A DNA stretch of 64,000 bases from Hermodice carunculata (GCA_964020975.1 OZ026612.1:135228763-135292762), one strand, 5' to 3'; numbered from the stretch's first letter, positions 1 through 12,164 are shown. The notes: generated by a model from the sequence alone, not told the origin. Numbers and translations are program-made.

Positions 1-204
1 TCAACAGTTGCTAACAACCTTAAGCGTCAGGTAAAAATACCTCAAGTTAAATGCAAACCTGATCCTCATGCGGTGGGTCATCAACGTGTTACAATAACAA
101 AATCAAAATCATATCTCACAGTTTTTGAGTTTTCATGAAGAGTATATTTAAGGAGAGGAGCCCTGGGACAATGGGAACTAAGTCAAGATGGCTTAATGAG
201 GCCC

Positions 205-530
205 GATAGAGAACCATTATAATAGTTTATTAAACCTCCGTGGACGGAGAAAATAAGATACATATGGATAGTACATCGAGATAAGAGATAAACACATATA
301 ACACTGATGACGCAGGTACATAATATAAAGAATAATAGGACTCTGAGTCCAACAAATTTATGCTGACACCAAATTAAATTACATGGACACCAAATGAAGT
401 AGAAGCGTGCAGACCAGGCCAGGCCACGCAGTGCTACCCAACGGGCCGACACCAAGCCAGCCCATGAACCGCCGAGCAGGCCGCGCCATCCAGCCCGGTC
501 CCCCCTTCAAATACATAACACCTTGAACTC
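205..530 (-). repeat. 3' end of an unclassified repeat, hairpin plus AATAAA
   Basis: Read on the minus strand this stretch runs from a GC-rich part (about 520-420) into AT-rich DNA. It ends in a short hairpin, CTCCGT-CC-ACGGAG, followed at once by GTTTAATAAAC (about 225-255). The same layout, a hairpin followed by GTTCAATAAAAC, closes the repeat copy at 2,057-2,550, so I read it as a diverged relative. The AATAAA after the hairpin suggests a transcript 3' end on the minus strand. Family not recognised. Confidence 0.35.
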
Positions 531-534
531 AGGC

Positions 535-1210
535 ATACTAAATCATGTTAAATGTGTGCAATGTCGAAGTCTTATGGTTAATAGTATACAACTTATCAAA
601 TTAACAGAAAAAATACACAAGTGGCCTATGACCTTGGGGAAATAGTCCAGGTCATATGTGTGAAGTTTCTAGATTAAATTTTCACACGCATGCGAAAGCT
701 AACTACTATGTTTTGCCCATAAACAGCTTACCTGTAAAAATGCAACACCATTGATGCACAGTGAAATAACGTTGTAAATAATGAGCAGACGTTGTAATGT
801 GAATGGCTGCTTTGATTTCATCAAATGAAGACCCACGACTACCATAAGTATATAGTACAACAGAAGTATGTCCACAATATATATATTGGTTGCCAGAAAC
901 CAGGTGGATGTAACAGGATCTATAATGAAAATAATAGACAAGTACAAAAAAAACTCTTAATTGCTAAAGAATTGCTTCCAGACGTATTTTTCTTTCATTT
1001 GTACATTCCAATGAAAAATATACATAAAACGTCTTGTACTGGTACCCAGGGGTACCTTGTATGACCGTGTTTTACGCTGGGTTTGAACCATGGGCAAATC
1101 AGATGAGTTGAGCTGAAAGTCAAGGTCAAAAGAGAATCAAATTAAAAAAGTTTAAGCACTACATTTCTCATATATCAGCTCCCAAAATTACATGAAGATT
1201 CAGGACAAGA
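535..1210. other. intergenic, nothing recognised
   Basis: AT-rich sequence with only short open frames in both strands. I see no known protein motif, RNA gene or clear repeat here. Confidence 0.4.
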
Positions 1211-1211
1211 A

Positions 1212-1264
1212 CATGATATTATATGCCGGTTGCATATAATATCATGAATACAATCATATTCATG
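1212..1264. repeat. two adjoining hairpins at a repeat boundary
   Basis: First hairpin: 15-base perfect arms (1,212-1,226 and 1,232-1,246, CATGATATTATATGC and its complement) around the loop CGGTT. Second hairpin: 8-base arms CATGAATA/TATTCATG (1,243-1,250 and 1,257-1,264), sharing CATG with the first. They sit exactly where the first ~450 bp direct repeat begins. Confidence 0.7.
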
Positions 1265-1524
1265 AAATAAATCCACTGACAGAACTCAAATCATATGCAA
1301 CAAATTATCTCACAAATCCAGATACAATTATCTCTTCTTAAAATACAAAACTCCAGCATACGAATCACATCAGTTAGCACAAAACTTGAAGATACATATT
1401 AATCAGTACAAAACTCAGGTATACAGATAGCAAACGTCAAAGAACATAAATAACTCAAGCATACAAATAGCAGTAAAAAAAGCACAGATAAAATAATAAG
1501 CCAGCACCTGCACACAGCTAGATC

Positions 1525-1576
<52 letters not shown>

Positions 1577-1703
1577 TATAAAAGAAAGGGTAAGCACTGT
1601 GGAACTCTGGCTCCCCGATGCCCGATATGCCCGTGTCGCAGAGGGGAGGTCAGCGACGCAGGCAGTCGCGGAGAGACTCTACGGCTGACTGGGCCGGTCG
1701 CCC
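1259..1703 (-). repeat. direct repeat copy 1 (~450 bp)
   Basis: This block is nearly identical to 2,096-2,550 over about 445 bases. Shared landmarks are CATGAAATAAATCCAC, the CACCTGCACACAGCTAGATC stretch just before a (TA)n run at 1,528-1,573, then AGGGTAAGCACT and a GC-rich end. Copy 1 differs from copy 2 by scattered substitutions and a shorter TA run, so the duplication looks fairly young. It lacks the hairpin/AATAAA end seen after copy 2. The pair could be two copies of one element or the two ends of one larger element; no open frame in it looks real. Confidence 0.7.
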
Positions 1704-1704
1704 C

Positions 1705-1915
1705 ACGGTTTGTGATATCGTAGCATTATATAACATTAAGACTAAGAACATGATACCATACCCGCTGCACCATGATTTTTGTAATCTCTCTACAATGCAT
1801 GGACATTTGGGATAAGAACAAGACACCATGCCGTGCACCACATTATGTGATCGCCGAACATTACCTGAACCCTTGGGCGAAAAACACAATACTATACCCG
1901 CATCACCTCTTGTGA
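1705..1915. repeat. three diverged ~66 bp tandem units
   Basis: Units start near 1,710, 1,779 and 1,845. Each has TTTGTGAT or TATGTGAT-like starts, then AAGAACA-like and ATACCATACCCGC-like blocks followed by CACCA. The array lies between the two ~450 bp direct repeats. Confidence 0.5.
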
Positions 1916-2056
1916 TGCTCCAGCTATGCTCATGTGCAGTTGAGCGTTTGCTTATTTTAAAGGAATAGTTTGATAATACACGTTACAGGGAATAAGAAGG
2001 GCTGCTACCAGCAGGTGGCTAATTGTATGTTAATTATATGTATGGGGCAGACCAAG

Positions 2057-2356
2057 ATAATAAGTTTTATTGAACCCCGTTAACGAGAAAAAAAAATCAT
2101 GAAATAAATCCACAGACTGAACTTAAATCATATAAACAAATTATCACAAATCCAGATACAATTATCTCTTCATAAAATACAAAACTCCAGCATACGAATC
2201 ACATCAGTTAGCACAAAACTTAAAATACAAATTAATCGGTACAAAGCTCAGGTATACAGATAGCAAACGTCAAAGAACATAAATAACTCAAGCATACAAA
2301 TAGCAGTAAAAAGGCACAGATACAATAATAAGCCAGCACCTGCACACAGCTAGATC

Positions 2357-2420
<64 letters not shown>

Positions 2421-2550
2421 TATAAAAGAAAGGGTAAGCACTATGGAACTCTGGCTCCCCAATGCCCGATATGCCCATGTCGCAGAGGGGAGGTCAGGGA
2501 CCCAGACAGTCGCCGAGAGACTCTGCGGCTGACTGGGCCGCCTACCCGAC
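2057..2550 (-). repeat. direct repeat copy 2 with hairpin/AATAAA end
   Basis: Second copy of the repeat at 1,259-1,703, with a longer (TA)n run at 2,358-2,417. On the minus strand it continues into a T-run and CTCGTTAACGGG, then GTTCAATAAAAC (about 2,057-2,090), resembling the end of the 205-530 repeat. The AATAAA and the hairpin would form a 3' end on a minus-strand transcript. Function and family unknown. Confidence 0.65.
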
Positions 2551-2559
2551 CCCGTCCGC

Positions 2560-3840
2560 GCCAAGGACGCCAGCCAAGGGCATAATTTCATACAACACAC
2601 ATGTATAGCCTTAAAATAATTTGTTTAGTAAAAAGGCCAGCTGACGGAATGACCAATGTGCTGTAGGTTATTGAAATTGCTGTGAATAAGAACAAAACGT
2701 GGATAGTCGATTAAGCCGTCATTATTTTCTGGCGGAATGGGGGAGGGTCGGTACGTGCCCTTACCAGATAATATTAACTGAAATGGTGACATACCTATAG
2801 GTCATCTCACCATGGATAGAAAGATGGAAAAATAAACTCTTCCTCCATGATAGAAATGGGCATTTTAAACTTCAAGAAGGAAGCAAGAAAAGCGAAGCTG
2901 TACGTGATACCACTGCATTCAGCATGATGGGTTCATGTCCCAGCTAATCTGCGCAACATTTAACCCGAAACTATCGCTATACGCCACTTTTTATGAGAAA
3001 AAAGTTGCCTCATAACGAATAACCAAACTCCATTTTAGCACCAAAGCCATTTAAATATGCATATTGTTGCGTCATGCAGGACGGGTGAGGAATCGGGTCA
3101 GGAAAACAAAGGGGGCCATTTCAGCACCATGAAGAGAAATGGCTAACATCAAACTAAAAAATTTTCACCTGTTGCCATTCCCAATTTTCAGCACATGACA
3201 AGAAATTGATTCTGTTGTGTTCTAAAATAATGGTATGTGATCTTATGTCATAATTAGCATATTCTATGTTCTCATAATGGTAGCTGGGTCTCTCCCTTAT
3301 TATTATAATTTACATTCTAAGAACCTAATGTGAGTGGATGACCGAACGGTTGACACCAGAGGGATCAGTTCCGGGTTGTCAGGGATCCGGCATCTCTTCG
3401 TGTTAACTTTTTTTAGTTTCCTGTTCTTATTGTTTTCTGTTTTCTTATTTTGTGAGTGTTTTAGTACTGACCAACTGAACTTAAATTTACACACAATATG
3501 AAAAGTAAAAGTAAAAGTATTGCAAAATTGTGAAATATACCCACATACATATGGCCATGAAACGCAAAGATTTTGTCGCGTTCAATTTAAAAGTGTCTTG
3601 TAAAAACATGCATGCAGGATTGGAAAGATAGCAACGTGCACGTCACATGTTAGTAAAAGAACAAACACATTGTTTTGAGGGGGGAAAGGTCTTTGTTTGT
3701 GTTTACAATAAGGTGTAAAGGTTTAGTGTAAAAGTCAATTCCGACATAGGTAAAGGGTTTCTTGGTGCATTTTTAAGGAAAACATATAAAAGCACGTCAG
3801 GTATGCACATTCGGAGACAGCCGAATCGGCAGTATTTAGC
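2560..3840. other. intergenic, nothing recognised
   Basis: AT-rich sequence without a convincing gene. Short frames on both strands show no family motif. The part next to 3,845 may belong to the 5' flank of the transposon fossil there, but I found no terminal inverted repeat. Confidence 0.4.
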
Positions 3841-4215
3841 CTGCCTCATGGCAGAATCCTATCTGACGATATGAAACAGTATATGAGATCAATTTATTCG
3901 TATTTCCTGGACGAGATGAAAAGAGAGAAACCAAGAATCGCCAGTAAGGTCCTGGACAGAGTTGCTAATGCTGTCAACCTCTCTAAGCCTAGTGTTTGCA
4001 GTTATAAGCAAAAATAAGAGACGTGCCGATTCTCAGAAGACAGGGTAACAAAGGCATAAAAATCCGCTTTCTCAGGACTCTTTCACCATGGCAGTCATTA
4101 GGCGAAGGGTACACCTATTTTATAGGGACAAGACCCTGTCAACCCTTAACAGATTGAAAATAGCGCTGCAAGAAGAAAGTTAAATGTTCCTGTCAAAAGC
4201 AACTCTCGCCCGTGT

Positions 4216-4927
<712 letters not shown>

Positions 4928-5799
4928 TTTATTATTATTAGTATTATAAATACAGAAGTACCAACACCATTCAGAAAATAATACATGAAAACTCCAGCAT
5001 GATTGGAAGAAAGAATGAGTATATCAGGAAGGTCCGTGAGTTCCGGAGGGAACGCCATCCTGTCATATATATACGTGGACGAAACCTAGGTGAACGAGTA
5101 GCACACAGCGGCCTACAGATGGACAAACAAGCTTCCTGGGACGGAAACTGATTACCACCGTCCTATGACCAATGCAACACCTCTACCGGCCAAGATAACA
5201 GCTAAGAGAGGCCAGAGAATAATAGTGTTACACGCAGGGTGTACGAAGTATGGGTTGCTTGAGAATTGCGAGCTTGTTTCTCAGGCAAGGAAAGCAGATG
5301 GAGATGAACGGCACAACAGTCATTCACTAGTTTGAGAACACATTGATGCCAACTCTGAGAAAGCGTTCAGTCATAGTGGTGGATAATGCAAGTTACCAAA
5401 ACGTCTTGGGTGAAGAGACAAGATCCCCATCAGCAAACAGTCGAAAAGGACACATGGTACAGTGGTTGTAAGACCGAAACATCCCAGTGCCCACTGCATT
5501 TATCAAGCCTGAGGTGTATAAGCTTGTCAAGTTCCATAAGCCTGAGCCTGTCTACAAGACTGACATGTCATTGGAGCACTACATGGCAACAGTGTTTTGA
5601 GACTTCCTCCACGTCACAGCGAGCTGAACCCCATAGAAATGATTTGAGGGATAGCGAAAGGATCAGCAGCCCTTGAGAATACCTTCAAACTTGAAGATTT
5701 CCAGCACGTGACGATGATAGGCTTCTCTGAAGTGAACGCAGACACATTTGCCACAGCCGTGGATAAGGTGACCCACATAAGACTTCATGGTGACATCGG

Positions 5800-6230
5800 T
5801 GGTCTATTATGTGTTGATAAATATAAAAACATGCAAGTTAATCTGCATTGTAAAATCTACAGTGGCTGCATATTTAATTTGCATCAAAAGCACTTTTGGA
5901 ACATTGGGGAGTTAAATGCCAAGTGTCAGCATGCCAGCAAGTGGTTGATTAATCGCCGCTCTTATTTAAGTTTTGACTGGTCAAGAAACACCTGCCTGAT
6001 GGGTTCAGTAAGTAAAAGGCGATCACAGTCGGGATAGGATTAAACGTTGAAAGTAGTCTGTCACAAGTAAAAAGGACCGGGTGCAGCAGATCAGGGTCAG
6101 ACATGCGATTTTGTCTGGCCCATGCACAGAGATACCTGAGTGTACGTTAAAGTTACAATGGTAGTGTTCTGGCTGTGACCTGGTGTTTACCAAGTAAGTA
6201 GTTATTTGTCGAGAGCTTTTATGTGCTCCA
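5800..6230. other. no gene seen
   Basis: Downstream flank of the transposase fossil. One 109-codon open frame (5,708-6,037) is partly transposase C-terminus and then has no recognisable motif. No inverted terminal repeat was found. Confidence 0.4.
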
Positions 6231-6259
6231 GTTTTTTTTGTTGTTGTTGTTTTTTGTCA

Positions 6260-7080
6260 AGTCTGCCCCAGTACAGCCTCTGATCAAAGACGATGGGGAA
6301 TACAACTTTGATGGTGAAATTACTACCAAAAGGCTACAAAATATACCTGTACTTAGACAAAACGTAACTGCAGTGAACCATGATGATGTATTCTACAATT
6401 ATGTTACCTCACAAGTCACTGCAACAATATCATAAGAGAGCAAAAAAGCCAGATTAATGGTATCATTAATGACAACGAATTGGAACAATACAACTATGAC
6501 ATCACAGAAAATGAAGTTAGAGCAGCTATTAATCCCATGAAGCCAAACTGCTGTCCAGGACCCGACGGCCTTCAACCCTAAACTAATTACCAACGCTGCA
6601 GAAGTCGTCATCACCGTACTTCTTCACTTGTTTCAAGCTTGCTGGAAAGAGGGTACAGTCTCTGATCATTGGAAATGGGATAACAGAATTTTCATTCCAA
6701 AACCTAATAAACCCTCATATAATGGGGAAAAAGCCTACAGATCAATAAGTCTCAACTTTGTTATCGGCAAGCTATATGAGAGCATAGTCACACAGTGGCT
6801 TGTGGCAGTACTCACAGAGGTAAATTTCTTTGAGGAGGAACAATATGCCTACCTAAAAGGTAGAAATGCAACTCGAGCATTTCTTGCCGCTACCCTGCAC
6901 ATCACAGAAGCTTTCAAAAATAGAGAGGACACTGTTGCTGCATTATAGATAGACAGAATAGCTTTACTTGGTCTAAACAATGTTACACAATGTGGTACAA
7001 GAATATATTAATAAGTTTGAAACCAAGAGACCACACATTAAGAATCTGAGGAGTCGCTGACACGCAGGCCACCCTAAAGA
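6260..7080 (+). mobile_element. LINE reverse transcriptase fragment (fingers/palm part)
   Basis: Decayed non-LTR reverse transcriptase. Visible in order: DDGEYNFDGEITTKRLQN (pre-RT linker, about 6,285-6,340); NCCPGPDGLQP (the PGPDG box, about 6,545); WDNRIFIPKPNKPSYN and KAYRSISLNFVIGKLYE (about 6,675-6,780); QYAYLKGRNATRAF (about 6,840-6,880). The conserved D of the next motif is approached at about 6,945 (IDRQNSF in another frame), where recognisable sequence fades. Several frame changes and stops. Probably Jockey/I-type; the clade is not resolved. Confidence 0.75.
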
Positions 7081-7084
7081 CATT

Positions 7085-7730
7085 ATATGCTTAATTACTA
7101 TGTTTAAAGCCATACACTGTAAGATTTTTAACATAATACTGTAGGCTGAATGACAGGAGATATTATAAAACTTAAGTTGTTAAACCAAGTGACAATAATA
7201 CATATAGTATGACTAATTATCGTCTGTTGCATTCATGACAATTAATAATGTACCAGTTAATTTCATAATGGTTAATGATATAATTCTTAGCATATGTGAC
7301 AAGCCTTTTTAAGGAATGTGTCTTAAACATAAGCGATTAATTTTGGTATTTGTAAATAGTATTGGGATCACTGGAGTTAAAATAGAAATAATATGTACTG
7401 TTGCATCATATCTATGTGGTATTGTTACAGTTTTTCTGGGTCTACCAGTGCATTGAATCTGGTAAAAGTTGATCATATTGTTGAAATAGTTAAGCAACAT
7501 ATTGTTTTTGTACATGTAGTATATTTTGATACAGGATAGCTTGAATATATCACTGAACTTAAGAAGACCAAGTTGTTGTTTTTTTAAAGAAAGGAGATCT
7601 GTGTGCATTGTATTTGCTATTACAAATGAGTCTTATCGCTTTTTTTTGCAGCTTTACATGTCTACTGCAAGCGTGGAACCCCCATGTAGTTATTCCATGA
7701 TTCAGATGCAGTAGAAACAAGGCATCGTAA
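7085..7730. other. AT-rich spacer inside LINE remains
   Basis: No motif seen. It separates two RT fragments that could come from one LINE interrupted by an insertion or from two separate copies. The sequence is AT-rich with short frames only. Confidence 0.4.
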
Positions 7731-7734
7731 ATAA

Positions 7735-8060
7735 GTTGTTATATGCTTTGAGGCAGGAGTTGACTTACAAAGTGCCTTTGACGCTATATGGAGGAAAAGT
7801 GTAATTTATATGCTTCATATGGCAGTTTTCTCATGTACATTTCTGACTTTCTTGAGGATAGAGTATCAAGATGCCTGGTCAACACAAGTATTACTAAATA
7901 GGTCCTGACAAGCGTTGGTGTCCTTCAAGGCTCTATCAGTGCCCCTATTATCTTCATTGCTTGCATATCAGACATGAAGGCAATGCTCTGCCTATACAGC
8001 GAATTTGCTGATGATGATCTTTGATCTCGGACCTCATGGCTGACCCCGCCCACTATGATC
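7735..8060 (+). mobile_element. LINE RT fragment with FADDD
   Basis: Continues RT motifs in order: VDLQSAFDAIWR (the catalytic first Asp motif, about 7,755-7,795), FLEDRVSRCLVN (about 7,850-7,880), GVLQGSISAP (about 7,918-7,950) and SEFADDD (about 7,998-8,018), the second and third Asp. These are the palm motifs of a non-LTR RT. Stops and frame breaks are present. The order suggests it is the continuation of the 6,260-7,080 fragment. Confidence 0.7.
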
Positions 8061-8390
8061 ACAGAATATTTTCACCCATTCACAAGTTCAAGATGGTTCT
8101 AGCAAGTTTCAACCATATTAGCCAAAAAGAAATAGATTCAACATTCATGGAAAAAGTCTCTGACATCTTCCACAGCAGAATGCATATCAGGACCTGGCAC
8201 CTGGTACTCCTTAGGGAACAGTTGTTATAGAACCAAAACCCAATGTGCTGAAGTAAAAAAAAATGGCCACCAAATTATATTGCAGATTTGTCCAAGCGAA
8301 CACTTATTTTCACAAATGGATCATTGGGCCTCTTGTTTATGTAACATGTTCTCTTTTTTCTGTTTTCCTGTTTTTGTATACTGTCATTTA

Positions 8391-9240
8391 GTTTAAACAT
8401 TTATTTAGGCTAGATTACCCGCTAGTACATGAAATGACAAATATAATGGGTTCTCTAGACATGGAGAAAACACACAAGTATATGTACAATACATACAGGA
8501 CATTACAACCTATGTTACCAGATCTTTTGTATACATGCAATAGTACAGAAAAACGAGACCCATATTCATAAATTGCAAACCCAACAATGACAGCAAACAG
8601 ATTCCAGAGTTACAAAAGTATCAACATTCATCTTCCAATATCTATGTGAACAAACAAATTTCACTCCTGACTTGAGACAGGCCGTCACCCATAAAAGGTA
8701 ACTGGTGGTTTTAAACTGGTTCTATCAACCTTTGAAATATTCTTCATTAACTACAGACTATAATGTTTCCAAAATGTACATAGGCCTAACCACTCAAAAC
8801 ACAAATTCTATTACTTCTGCCAAAAATAAAAAGAGAGCTGGTAGGTCTACCCCTTTTTAATAGTTCTCCTGACTTGTCACTCAGCTGAGTTTACAGTAAA
8901 AGAAGAAAGTAGACCTACATCGTTTTTGTGATATTTATGAATCTGGAACATTTTAAAGACACTCTACCTCCATGATAACTATGAGTCGGAGAACACAGCC
9001 CACAGCACAACATAGCCAATGAAGTATTTATCAAATAGTACAGAAAAACGAGACCCATATTAAGAAATTAAAGAAAATATAGATGTCGGAGAAGTAAACC
9101 CAGATTACAGAATATATGATTGAAGTTGTGACACTAAGCATATAGTTATTCACTGTTGACAGGGTAAATAGGAAAACAAAAGCAAAAACATTGATTGAAG
9201 CAGGTAAACAAATAGATAAGTACACACTTTTCAGTAGAGT
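8391..9240 (-). mobile_element. LINE-A 3' UTR and tail, split by R1
   Basis: On the minus strand, 9,240-9,074 and 8,537-8,391 together match the LINE-A 3' region at 11,324-11,775: the CCTGTCAACAGTGAATA block, CATCTATATTTT, ACAAAAGAT, TCTAGAGAACCCAT and the final AATAAATGTTTAAAC. The two parts are separated by the 536 bp R1 insertion at 8,538-9,073. There is no coding sequence left. This copy faces the plus-strand LINE-A that begins at about 9,241. Confidence 0.75.
8538..9073 (+). repeat. R1 repeat copy 1, flanked by direct repeats, inserted in a LINE tail
   Basis: About 536 bp inserted into the LINE-A 3' UTR; the uninterrupted sequence is seen at 11,509-11,535. Both ends carry the same ~35 base block, AGTACAGAAAAACGAGACCC and onward (about 8,545 and 9,038), in the same direction. 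In between is about 450 bp that recurs at 10,712-11,150 and, reversed, at 23,221-23,755. It holds the CTGACTTGTCA/CAGCTGAG core at about 8,868-8,890, shared with family B. No coding capacity. Confidence 0.8.
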
Positions 9241-10690
9241 GTTCAGGGCCCTTATTCCAAAACTTCTGGCTTCAAGGCTGATGATTCTACCATAAATCAA
9301 CTTGTGTATATTGTTCACAATATCAATATGGGACTTGAACACTCTAATGAAGCCTGTATGGTTTTTCAGACAGATCTCAGGCTTTCAACAAGGTCTAGCA
9401 TCCTAGCCTTCTACTCCAACAACGTCATCTAGGTATCGCTGATAATATCTTGGCATGGATTGAAAGTTATGTATCAAATCTTTTTCAACATGTAATTATT
9501 CATGGTCAAGCGACTTCTTGGCTGCCTACTGAAACTGTTGTACCATTTGGATCCATACTGGGTCCACTTTTATTTCTGGTGTACATAAACGATCTAGTCA
9601 ACAACCTTACCTGTGATGTAAGACTTTTGCAGATGACACACGCTGCTCGAAATTGTTCAAAATCCAACAGAATCTTCTCGACACTTGAACACCAATCCTG
9701 CTCATATTCGAAATTTGTGAAAACTATGGTGTGTCATCTTCAATGCTATTAAATCTTTATCTGTTGTCTTTTCTTCTAAAATTAATAAACCATATCATCC
9801 ACCTGTTCAGTTTGGTCAGTCAACTAAATCTGAGCCTAATTCTCACACCCACCTAAATATCACTCTTTGCGGTAATTTATCTTGGCATCCTCACATAACC
9901 CTTGTTGTTAATAAAACTAGCTAGAGCATTGCCCTTCTCTGTAGGTTCAAATTCAAAATTTCAAAAAAGTCCTGGTCAGGCTGTATTTCTGCATGGTTAG
10001 ACCCATCCTAGAATATGGTTGTGTTCTTTATGATAAATGCAGTCAATGTCTATCAGAGTTACTTGAATATATTCAGTATGAGGAGGCCAAAATATGCACT
10101 GGCGCTATAAGACACACTTCTCATATCAAATTATTACATGAACTCAGATGGCCTACCCTCACCAGCCGATGTAAATACTTCAAATTATCCAATTTTACAA
10201 AATGACCCATAATCTTACTCCTTCTTATCTCTCTAACCTCCAACTGGCTACTAACACTGGTTGAGCTCTGGGCCATTCCAGCTCCATATGTACCATCCAG
10301 TACAGGACTCAACTTTTTCACAAATCATTTCTCTCCGATACTATCAAACTTTGGAACAACCTTCTTTCTGACATTCGAAACTCCATTTTGCTCCAAATTG
10401 TTATGCAAACTCAAGGCACCCTTACTAGCCTTGGATGATGTCCTGCCTTCTTTTCCCATGAGCAACATTACTTGAATATCTGTCAAACCCGGCTGAAACT
10501 GACTTTCTCTAGGCTTAACTCTGACCTTTCTAATGAAAATGTTATTCCAAGTCCTACTTGCTCCTGCTGTTTCCCCACTGAACATATTTCTCATTTCTTC
10601 TTCTTTTGCTCAAAATATTTTCCCTTTAGAAAAAACTTCTCGATACTACTATACCGCACATTGCTCCGAGGGTTCATCCTAACTTGATAA
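9241..10690 (+). mobile_element. LINE-A copy, RT to C-terminus, 5'-truncated
   Basis: Decayed Jockey/CR1-superfamily LINE. In order: DDSTINQLVYIVHNI (about 9,275-9,330); WIESYVSNLFQHVIIHGQ (about 9,455-9,510); GSILGPLLFLVYINDLV (9,548-9,605), the RT motif before the active site; the FADD box itself is lost to decay at about 9,625. Then MVRPILEYGCVLYDKCSQ (from 9,993) of the thumb/connection part; and NICQTRLKL with CSCCFPTEHISHFFFFC (10,472-10,620), the C-terminal Cys/His motif. Many frame changes. Its end abuts an R1 copy at about 10,712, so the 3' UTR is missing or separated. Best relatives in this window are 27,440-29,338 and 47,900-49,075. Confidence 0.8.
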
Positions 10691-10711
10691 TCCATGTTGC
10701 AAATAAAAAGG

Positions 10712-11150
10712 TACAGAAAAACGAGACCCATATTCATAAATTCCAAACCCAACAATGCTAACAAGAAGATTCCAGAGTTACCAAAGCATCAACATTCATC
10801 TTCCAATACCTATGTGAACAAACAAATTTCACTCCTGACTTGAGACATGCAGTCATCCATAAAATGTAACTGGTGGTTTTAAACTGGTTCTCTCAACCTT
10901 TGAAGTATTCTTCATTAACAACAGACTATAGTGTTTCTAACACGTATAGGCCTAAACACTCAAAACCCAAATTTATTACTTCTGCCAATAATAAAAAGAG
11001 ACCTGGTGGGTCTATCACTTTTTAGTTCTCCTGACCTATCAGTCAGCTGAGTTTACAGCAAAAGAGGGAAGTGGGCCTACATCGTTTTTTGTGATATTTA
11101 TGAATCTGAAACATTTTAAACACTCTCTACCTCCATTATAACATTAAAGA
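10712..11150 (+). repeat. R1 repeat copy 2
   Basis: About 440 bases closely matching 8,545-8,985: GTACAGAAAAACGAGACCCA at the start, AACATTCATCTTCCAATA, GTAACTGGTGGTTTTAAACT, and the CAGTCAGCTGAGTTTACAG core at about 11,038-11,058. The right part and second terminal repeat are missing. It follows the decayed end of the plus-strand LINE-A. Confidence 0.85.
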
Positions 11151-11289
11151 CTGCTTCGTATTTTCCTTTGCCGCAGCAAAGAATTACCAGATATCCTGAA
11201 TGTATAATCATTTAATGCAGTACAAAATTATATAGCAGAAAGTAGACGTTTCATTTTATAACTTAAATGCGACCTACTGGTTAAATAGG

Positions 11290-11571
11290 AAAAGCATTTT
11301 CTCTCTTTCTTGTCAATATTATAATGTATAGCCTCTTGTTGAGCAAATATGTGTGTACTTATAAATTTATTTCCCTGCTTCAGTCACTGTTTTTGTTTTC
11401 TGTTTTCCTATTTCCCCTGTCAACAGTGAATAGCTATATGCATAGTTCACAACTTCTGCCATATATTCTGCACTGTGTTTTACTTCTCCGATTTACTTGT
11501 GTATGATGACATCTATATTTTACATGTATACAAAAGATATGATAACATAGTTTATAATGTCCTTTATGCAT

Positions 11572-11661
<90 letters not shown>

Positions 11662-11775
11662 TGTGTGTGTGTGTGTGTGTGTTTACTTCGTGTCTGGAGA
11701 ACCCATAATATTAGTCATTTAATGTACAATAGGGTAATCCGGCCTTAATAAATATGTTTAAACTAAAACTAAATG
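11290..11775 (+). mobile_element. LINE-A 3' UTR and tail
   Basis: Non-coding 3' region of LINE-A ending in GTGTCTGGAGAACCC (about 11,689), GGTAATCCGG and AATAAATATGTTTAAAC. It includes a (TA)n(GT)n run that interrupts it. It provides the uninterrupted target for R1: CATCTATATTTT directly followed by ACATGTATACAAAAG at about 11,510-11,536. Confidence 0.75.
11574..11682. repeat. (TA)n then (GT)n microsatellite
   Basis: About 85 bases of TA followed by about 24 bases of GT inside the LINE-A tail. Protein-like readings through it (Ile-Tyr repeats) are artefacts. Confidence 0.95.
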
Positions 11776-11811
11776 TACATTACGCAAGCAGTACATTATT
11801 ATTGATCTGTA

Positions 11812-11839
11812 CATGGAGCTACCCTGTGGTAGCTCCATG
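11812..11839. repeat. perfect 12-base hairpin
   Basis: CATGGAGCTACC, loop CTGT, GGTAGCTCCATG. Perfect arms with a 4-base loop, just beyond the LINE-A tail. A terminator or protein site is possible but nothing around it says so. Confidence 0.8.
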
Positions 11840-12164
11840 ATCTTCACCGGATATTTTATACACAATGCTTCTGATAATAGATACAGCAGAAATATGTGAA
11901 ACTCCATCGTTTATAAATGAAAAGGAAATAGTTGACACTCCACCCATAATGTAACTCTAATCCCCCCCCCCCCCAAAAAATAAATAATTTGGAAAAACAT
12001 ATAGCCGATGTTATTATATAGACAACCCCAAAGAGATAAATAAGGTTCTGGGGGAACATAAACAAAGTTTTGGGCAAGCTGAAAAATAATCACAAATTGT
12101 AACAATCTGAGGAAAGTTGTCCAAGATTTACGTTCATGTACAGGTGATGGTAACGGTCTTAGAG

